This document shows positions 6,682 to 11,098 of a stretch of 11,098 nucleotides of DNA, piece after piece (position 1 is the first letter of the stretch; each line of letters starts with the position of its first letter). The notes beneath the pieces were generated by a model. The model did no database searches, was not told the origin of the DNA, and saw only the letters and a program-made list of their open reading frames with translations. Location of the stretch: the NCBI GenBank assembly GCA_019677205.1, contig JAAMXY010000919.1, positions 1 to 11,098 of the forward strand, given 5' to 3'. Both the position numbers and the translations under genes were made by a program. Origin of the DNA: Pinguiococcus pyrenoidosus. Lineage: Eukaryota; Sar; Pinguiophyceae; Pinguiochrysidales; Pinguiochrysidaceae.

Positions 6682-6690
6682 TTTCCCGCC
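6682..6690 (+). promoter_or_regulatory. E2F-like site TTTCCCGCC upstream of the PZP gene
   Basis: An exact match to TTTSSCGC ending 34 bp before ATG 6725, within the same 10-mer (TTTCCCGCCA) found before the fibrillin gene. So close to the ATG, it would require a very short leader or a site downstream of the transcription start, as many E2F sites are. Confidence 0.35.
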
Positions 6691-6724
6691 AGCCCCGTTT
6701 GAATTGCGCGCCCGTGTGGCCAAG

Positions 6725-9700
6725 ATGAGCGCGCCGGAGGGCGAGGTGGACCCGAACGCCGCTCTCGTGTGTCTGGTGTGCTCGGACGCGGACGGGCGCG
6801 AGGACGACGCGATCGTGGCGTGCGACGGCTGTGGCGTCGGCGTACATCAGACCTGCTACGAAGTTGAGGAGCTGCCGGAGGGCGACTGGTTCTGCGCGCG
6901 CTGCGTGGATCTGCAGCGCAGTGACGAAACGTGCCTGAGAGCGAAGGATGGCTTGGAAGACGTCTTCTTCAGCACGCTCTGTGCGGTGTGCTGCCGCCCC
7001 GGCGACGTGATGGTCCCCACGGACTCGGGCGGCTTCGTGCACCTCATGTGCGCCTGGTTCTCCAGCACTGCCCAGTGCGTGGACGCGCCGGAGCGCACCT
7101 TCTGCACGAGGGCACTGTACCACTACGAGAGGCCCCAAGAGCCGAGCAAGGCCGCGGCGCTCCGCTGCGAGGTGTGCACGGAGTTCGACGGAGAGCTGCT
7201 CAAGTGCCGCTACGCACGATGCGGCGCGGCCTTCCACGCCCTGTGTGGCCTCCGTGGCGCGTACGGGAAGCCGGTCGTGAAGGTGATTCCGGCCGTGGGC
7301 GGACTCTGCTACTATGCGTTCTGCGGCAAGCATCGGAGCTTCGCCATGACCTTGGAGGAGATCCTCCGGTCCGCTCTTGAGAAGGCCAAGCACGAGCGCT
7401 ACGACCAAAAAGTTGCCAAGCCATTCCTGGAGAAGTGTGAAGAGCTGCTAGCGATCTTGCCAGAGATAGAGACAGAGGAGCCGGCCCATCCCACCATCCG
7501 ACGCCTGGACGACGTGACGGCGTCACTGGTCGCCTTGCTGCCGAACAAGCATCTGATGCACGTGCGCTCGTACCTCAAGGAAAGGTTGTGGTACATGAAC
7601 GCAGCACTGCGCGGCCCAAGCAATGCGGCCGCGCCGGAAGCCGCAGATTTGATTGTGGTGGACGCTCCTCCAGAGGCCGGAGCCGGGCGCCGACAGGAGA
7701 CTAGCTCCAAGCGCCAGGAACCGAGAAGCGCAGCAGCGAAGCCGAAGCGAAGCCGCATCGCCATCACGTCGGAAGCGAAGAGCGGTGCAGATGAGAAGTG
7801 TTCACCCGGCCGGGGCAAGCAGGCGAAGCGTCCCGTGGAGACCATGCCCAAAGACAAGAAGGAAGCGGAATTGACAGCGCCGGACGCATGCAGGAAAAAA
7901 GCCAAGGACAGTCCGCCGCTGGCAGAATCGGATAGAATCAACTGTGAGCCGTCCAAGCCAGCTAGAGTAGATCGGAAAGCCGCGAAACGGAGCGAGAAGC
8001 CCTGCAAGGCCGAGGCGACGAAAAAGGAACCCCCCGCCCAGGGCCAGGGCCGCCCGAGCCCAGCTGGGCCGAGTCGAAAACGGAAGCTGCGGGATCTCAG
8101 CTCCAACACGGAGAACGTGACGGATAGACAGGCCAGGAAGAGAGCACCAAAGAGGGGCTGCAATGCCTTGACGTGGTCATTGAAAGTGCCCGGCACCGAA
8201 GCCAGTCCTGCAGCGGCGCAGAAGGGAGGCCGCGCAAAGCAGGCCAACGACCTTGCCGAAGCTGGCAAGGTGGAGAAGCAGGAACTGCTCCTGGTCCGAC
8301 AGGAGAAGGCCAGGCAGGCGAAACTCGCCAAGAAGTTGGAGCTCAGAGAGAAGAAAGAAGCAGAACGTGAAATGCTGAAGCAGAAGCGCCTCGCCGACCG
8401 AGAGCGCATGAGAATAGAGAAGGAGAAAGCCCGCAGCATCATCAAGCAAGTTGGACCCGCAGCTGTCGAAGCCAGCAGGGTGAAGCTCGCCAAGGCCCCG
8501 GGCGCCGGTGGCGTCGGCGGTCCAGACTTTGTGGCGATGCTGCGCTGGCAGGAAGAGTTCCAAGAGGCTCCCACAAGCAACGGGCCAGCGCCGGGCGCGG
8601 ATGCAGTGGAGAAAGGCAAGTTGAAGCGCTTCCTCGAACCGTTCTTCTCCGCCAAGAGACCGCAGGAAGACCTACACCAGGAGGACGGCGCAGGTGGTAC
8701 GCGGCCGAGAGAGGCCAGCGACGCATCAAGCCAGGGGACGGATGGTGGATCAGACTCTGCCGACGAGCTCTACTTCGCCCACGACAAGGCAGTGAGCGAG
8801 GGCGAGCCGCCGCAGGGCGCGGAAAGGTCTTCGTCTGCGCCAGTGCCCGACACCTTGTCATGGACTGGTCTTGGGAAGAGAAATCGAGCTGACAAGCACA
8901 TGTGGCAAGGGGATGTCTCGTGGAAGGTGTGGTGGAGGGAGCCCCAGCTCGAGGGCCTGTCCGCTGCCGAGGTGCTTCGCTGTGCGGAGCAGCAGAGGTG
9001 CTTCCGAGGCGGCGTAGGCGAGGCAGCCAAGGGCGATCCGAAGCACCAGTGCCTGCAGAATCCGTATCCGGGCATCATCTGCGACACCATTCAGGGGCAT
9101 CGGAACCCGCTGCTTCTCGATATCTCCAGCAGGAGCGAGGCGAGCTTATCAGCACCCGCCATGCCACGATCGCAGTGCTTGGAGCTGCAGAGGATCCCTG
9201 CGACGGGTCTTCCGGCTGCCTTGGGAGAGCACTACATGGAAAGGGCTTGCAACATCTGCGGAGACCAACGCCTCGACAAGGCCTACAACGGCAGGCCGGT
9301 CCAGACGGAACAGGGGGACAACCTGCTGAGCTGCGTGATCTGCGGCATCACGGTGCACCAGAGCTGCTACGGCCACAACACGCCGCCTCCGAAGCGCGGC
9401 ACGTTCTGGTTGTGCACTCGCTGCCTCAACGGGTTTCCCGAGGCCACCACGAGGTGCTGCCTCTGCCTTCGCTCGGGAGGCGCCATGCAGCCCACGAGCC
9501 GACCTGGCTTCTTCGCGCACGTCCTCTGCGGATGGTGGGATCCGAACATCGGGATTCCGGCGGCCCTGGTCATGCGCCCCTTGCTGGTGGAGGACTGTGT
9601 GTCCGAGGAAAGGCGCAGCAAGGTCTGTGGGCTCTGCAAGACAATCGGCGGCGTTTGCCTCAAGTGCGACAACATCAACTGCGACGTGTACATGCACACC

Positions 9701-10654
9701 CTGTGCGCCCTGGAGTTTGGACGACTCGAGCTCCGCGCAGAGCTCGGCATCGTCGTGAAGGACATCAAATGCCCAAAATGCGCCGAGCTTCCCATCTGGG
9801 ACCCATCCGTGGGAGAGCCCAGCAAGCGCTTCACACAGGCCGTCGAAGGCATGCCGCATGTATCCAACGAAGGGTCGCACCAGAGCACAGGGTCTTCCGC
9901 ATCTTCCACGTCTTCCGCGTCTTCCACGTCTTTCACGTCGCGGAAGGCCAAGTCACCAGGTCCTCCACCGGAGCCGCTGACGAACGGCACGGCCCAAGAG
10001 GATCGCGGCGGATCGGCCGAGGCTTCCACGTCGCAACCGAACGAGCCCGTCGAACCCGACGCGTCGGCCAAGAGCGGCCTTTCTGTGGGCAGCCTGTCGG
10101 GCTACATGCACCGGGTGGTCTTGTCGATCATTCACGATGTGACATCTACGGTCACTTCAAGCAGTGAGCAAGATGGGAAGCCCGCCGGCGACGAAGCTCT
10201 TCCGCAGCAGGAGAGCCGAGGCGGCGAGGCCATGGACATCGTCGAGCGACGGCAAACCACCGCGACCAGCGACCGGCTGTACCGCGACCACCGCCAGTTG
10301 CTCAGGGACCTGATCCGAGATCTTCGAGCTTGTGGGGAGCTTTTGGGAGATGGAGAAGGCACTCAGCTCGAGATCATCCAGCTTGACGGCATCGTGGAGA
10401 AGCTGGAGAGCTGGTCCCAGATGGATTTGGCGTCGCCGGAGGACTTCCAGGACGGGCTGCTGGCTGCGCTCGATTCCGTGACCGCTCTGGTCAAGCCAAT
10501 GGGGTGCCTGGGCGAATGCTCGCGGCAGAAGCGCAAAGCTGTGCTGCAGCTTGTGGAGGAGTGCAAAACCGATTGCCGGCGATGCGTCCAGCTGCTGCGC
10601 ACGCGTTGTGTGTTTTCGCTGCCGTCGTACACGAAGCAGAACGTGGTGTATTGA
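6725..10654 (+). CDS. Double PHD-zinc knuckle-PHD (PZP) chromatin protein
   Basis: A 1309-residue, probably nuclear, histone-reader protein. Module 1: PHD C16-C19-C33-C36-H41-C44-C57-C60, then extended PHD C86-C89, H106-C109, C148-C151, C161-C166, H171-C174, C200-H203. Module 2: PHD C842-C845-C870-C873-H878-C881-C897-C900, then extended PHD C911-C914, H932-C935, C968-C971, C981-C986, H991-C994, C1016-C1019. This is the arrangement of BRPF, JADE and AF10, whose PZP binds the histone H3 tail and DNA, but those proteins have one copy. Between the modules are basic nuclear-localisation-like patches (SRKRKLRD 450-457; RKRAPKRG 471-478), a charged helix or coiled coil (514-576) and a Trp-rich block (713-740). 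A Ser/Thr repeat (1057-1072) and a Leu-rich helical tail (about 1175-1300) follow. No bromodomain, PWWP, SET or EPL-like segment was recognised. Start 6725 (CAAGATGA) is preferred over in-frame ATG 6383 because the upstream residues look non-coding. No intron is evident. The exact complex is unknown. Confidence 0.9.
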   Translation: MSAPEGEVDPNAALVCLVCSDADGREDDAIVACDGCGVGVHQTCYEVEELPEGDWFCARCVDLQRSDETCLRAKDGLEDVFFSTLCAVCCRPGDVMVPTDSGGFVHLMCAWFSSTAQCVDAPERTFCTRALYHYERPQEPSKAAALRCEVCTEFDGELLKCRYARCGAAFHALCGLRGAYGKPVVKVIPAVGGLCYYAFCGKHRSFAMTLEEILRSALEKAKHERYDQKVAKPFLEKCEELLAILPEIETEEPAHPTIRRLDDVTASLVALLPNKHLMHVRSYLKERLWYMNAALRGPSNAAAPEAADLIVVDAPPEAGAGRRQETSSKRQEPRSAAAKPKRSRIAITSEAKSGADEKCSPGRGKQAKRPVETMPKDKKEAELTAPDACRKKAKDSPPLAESDRINCEPSKPARVDRKAAKRSEKPCKAEATKKEPPAQGQGRPSPAGPSRKRKLRDLSSNTENVTDRQARKRAPKRGCNALTWSLKVPGTEASPAAAQKGGRAKQANDLAEAGKVEKQELLLVRQEKARQAKLAKKLELREKKEAEREMLKQKRLADRERMRIEKEKARSIIKQVGPAAVEASRVKLAKAPGAGGVGGPDFVAMLRWQEEFQEAPTSNGPAPGADAVEKGKLKRFLEPFFSAKRPQEDLHQEDGAGGTRPREASDASSQGTDGGSDSADELYFAHDKAVSEGEPPQGAERSSSAPVPDTLSWTGLGKRNRADKHMWQGDVSWKVWWREPQLEGLSAAEVLRCAEQQRCFRGGVGEAAKGDPKHQCLQNPYPGIICDTIQGHRNPLLLDISSRSEASLSAPAMPRSQCLELQRIPATGLPAALGEHYMERACNICGDQRLDKAYNGRPVQTEQGDNLLSCVICGITVHQSCYGHNTPPPKRGTFWLCTRCLNGFPEATTRCCLCLRSGGAMQPTSRPGFFAHVLCGWWDPNIGIPAALVMRPLLVEDCVSEERRSKVCGLCKTIGGVCLKCDNINCDVYMHTLCALEFGRLELRAELGIVVKDIKCPKCAELPIWDPSVGEPSKRFTQAVEGMPHVSNEGSHQSTGSSASSTSSASSTSFTSRKAKSPGPPPEPLTNGTAQEDRGGSAEASTSQPNEPVEPDASAKSGLSVGSLSGYMHRVVLSIIHDVTSTVTSSSEQDGKPAGDEALPQQESRGGEAMDIVERRQTTATSDRLYRDHRQLLRDLIRDLRACGELLGDGEGTQLEIIQLDGIVEKLESWSQMDLASPEDFQDGLLAALDSVTALVKPMGCLGECSRQKRKAVLQLVEECKTDCRRCVQLLRTRCVFSLPSYTKQNVVY
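9893..9937 (+). repeat. In-frame 9-bp tandem repeat coding for SSA/SST
   Basis: Five consecutive 9-bp units (TCTTCCGCA, TCTTCCACG, TCTTCCGCG, TCTTCCACG, TCTTTCACG) encode residues 1057-1071 of the PZP protein, just after its second module. The region is a disordered, potentially phosphorylated linker. Because the unit length is a multiple of three, copy-number change would keep the frame. Confidence 0.7.
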
Positions 10655-11098
10655 TTCAGAGACGTTGACACCTTTTTGGCGGCACGGACCTTCTGGGCAG
10701 GCTTGGGAGGCAGAGGCGAAGCAGCTTTGAGAAGATTTTGTCTGCGACGTGTTGCCTTGGCTTTTGCTTTCTCTCGACTCGCAATCAAACACAGTTCTGG
10801 CAACGATGGAGTGCCACTCGTCTCTTTCAGGACTCTCACTCGAATCTATAAGCTCCCCCAACGGTTCATCTGATTGAACAGTTCCAAGGAGAAGACGACT
10901 ATCAATCTTCGCGCCGCTTCGGCTCCGTGTGGCCATGCACGCCCATGAGACGGGACTCTCCAACGTAATTGTCTCCGGGGGCGGCGTTGGCGGGGGGCCG
11001 CGAAGCGGGCCAAACCGGGGGACGGGTTCGTTGTCTAAGCTAAGAAACGCTCCACCGGCTTCAAGAGGAAGGCTATCGAAACGAGGGACTGGGGAAGG
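10655..11098. other. Right-end region without a recognisable gene
   Basis: The 444 bp after the PZP stop codon show no recognised domain. On the minus strand one frame is open from the right edge through this whole stretch and on into the antisense of the PZP gene, with an ATG at 10936-10934. On the plus strand an ATG at 10935 opens a Gly-rich frame to the edge that includes NVIVSGGGVGG, which superficially resembles a dinucleotide-binding loop but lacks the residues expected to follow. A very G-rich tract lies at 10976-11026. None of these is a firm gene call. Confidence 0.4.

Larger units (their letters stand above)
6042..6724. other. 683-bp intergenic region between fibrillin and PZP genes
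   Basis: This interval should hold the fibrillin 3' UTR and the PZP promoter and leader. It contains a stem-loop (6307-6330), a 10-bp tandem duplication (6527-6546), a GACCCC/GGGGTC inverted repeat (6482-6487 with 6499-6504) and an E2F-like site (6682-6690). The PZP frame is open from about 6329, with an in-frame ATG at 6383, but the upstream 114 residues show no domain. No canonical polyadenylation hexamer is seen. Confidence 0.55.

Noticed and set aside
7399-8655. Open frame of 418 codons on the minus strand opposite the PZP linker
   Set aside because: It mirrors a GC-rich Lys/Arg/Ala-coding linker, is rich in Ser/Phe/Ala as expected for that antisense, and shows no domain.
8902-10167. Open frame of 421 codons on the plus strand in another frame of the PZP gene
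   Set aside because: It overlaps the conserved second PZP module in the wrong frame, begins with GTG and is Arg-rich low-complexity.
10935-11098. Possible FAD/NAD-binding start (NVIVSGGGVGG) on the plus strand at the right edge
   Set aside because: The glycine pattern matches loosely, but the residues after it are Gly/Pro/Arg low-complexity instead of the expected Leu/Ala helix, and no splice donor lies where it would rescue the match.

Overview
This window is nuclear DNA from a eukaryote, most likely a photosynthetic alga with a red-derived complex plastid (stramenopile, haptophyte or cryptophyte type). Four observations support this. A canonical GTAAGT splice donor interrupts a cyclin gene. 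One gene encodes a chromatin protein with PHD fingers. Start codons sit in Kozak-like contexts. Two genes encode plastid-type proteins that begin with an ER signal peptide; in the Clp protein this is followed directly by a Phe-led presequence, the usual mark of import into a secondary plastid. I cannot name the species. The coding sequence is GC-rich, and the three long genes appear intronless.

Layout. Positions 135-425 (minus) hold the first coding exon of a PHO80/P-type cyclin; its intron runs off the left edge. Positions 426-1817 have no recognisable gene. They hold a dense cluster of CCAAT boxes with inverted repeats (685-1229) and an 18-bp tandem repeat close to the end of the next gene. 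Positions 1818-4778 (minus) encode a ClpC-class Hsp100 unfoldase with a plastid presequence. Positions 4779-5297 are an AT-rich divergent promoter. Positions 5298-6041 (plus) encode a plastid-lipid-associated (PAP/fibrillin) protein. After a 683-bp gap, 6725-10654 (plus) encodes a 1309-residue nuclear protein with two complete PHD-zinc knuckle-PHD (PZP) modules. The last 444 bp contain only weak open frames.

How the genes relate. The Clp unfoldase and the fibrillin form a head-to-head pair, both apparently plastid-directed, with the same bases around their start codons. They could be co-regulated for plastid proteostasis and membrane or lipid stress. The cyclin and the PZP protein are nuclear regulators with no evident link to that pair, although the fibrillin and PZP genes share an E2F-like TTTCCCGCCA sequence shortly before their start codons.

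Most unusual points: a protein with two PZP modules; a ClpC-like protein that lacks the middle (M) domain and has about 90 extra residues where the ClpP-docking IGF/IGL loop should be; and the CCAAT-rich intergenic region.
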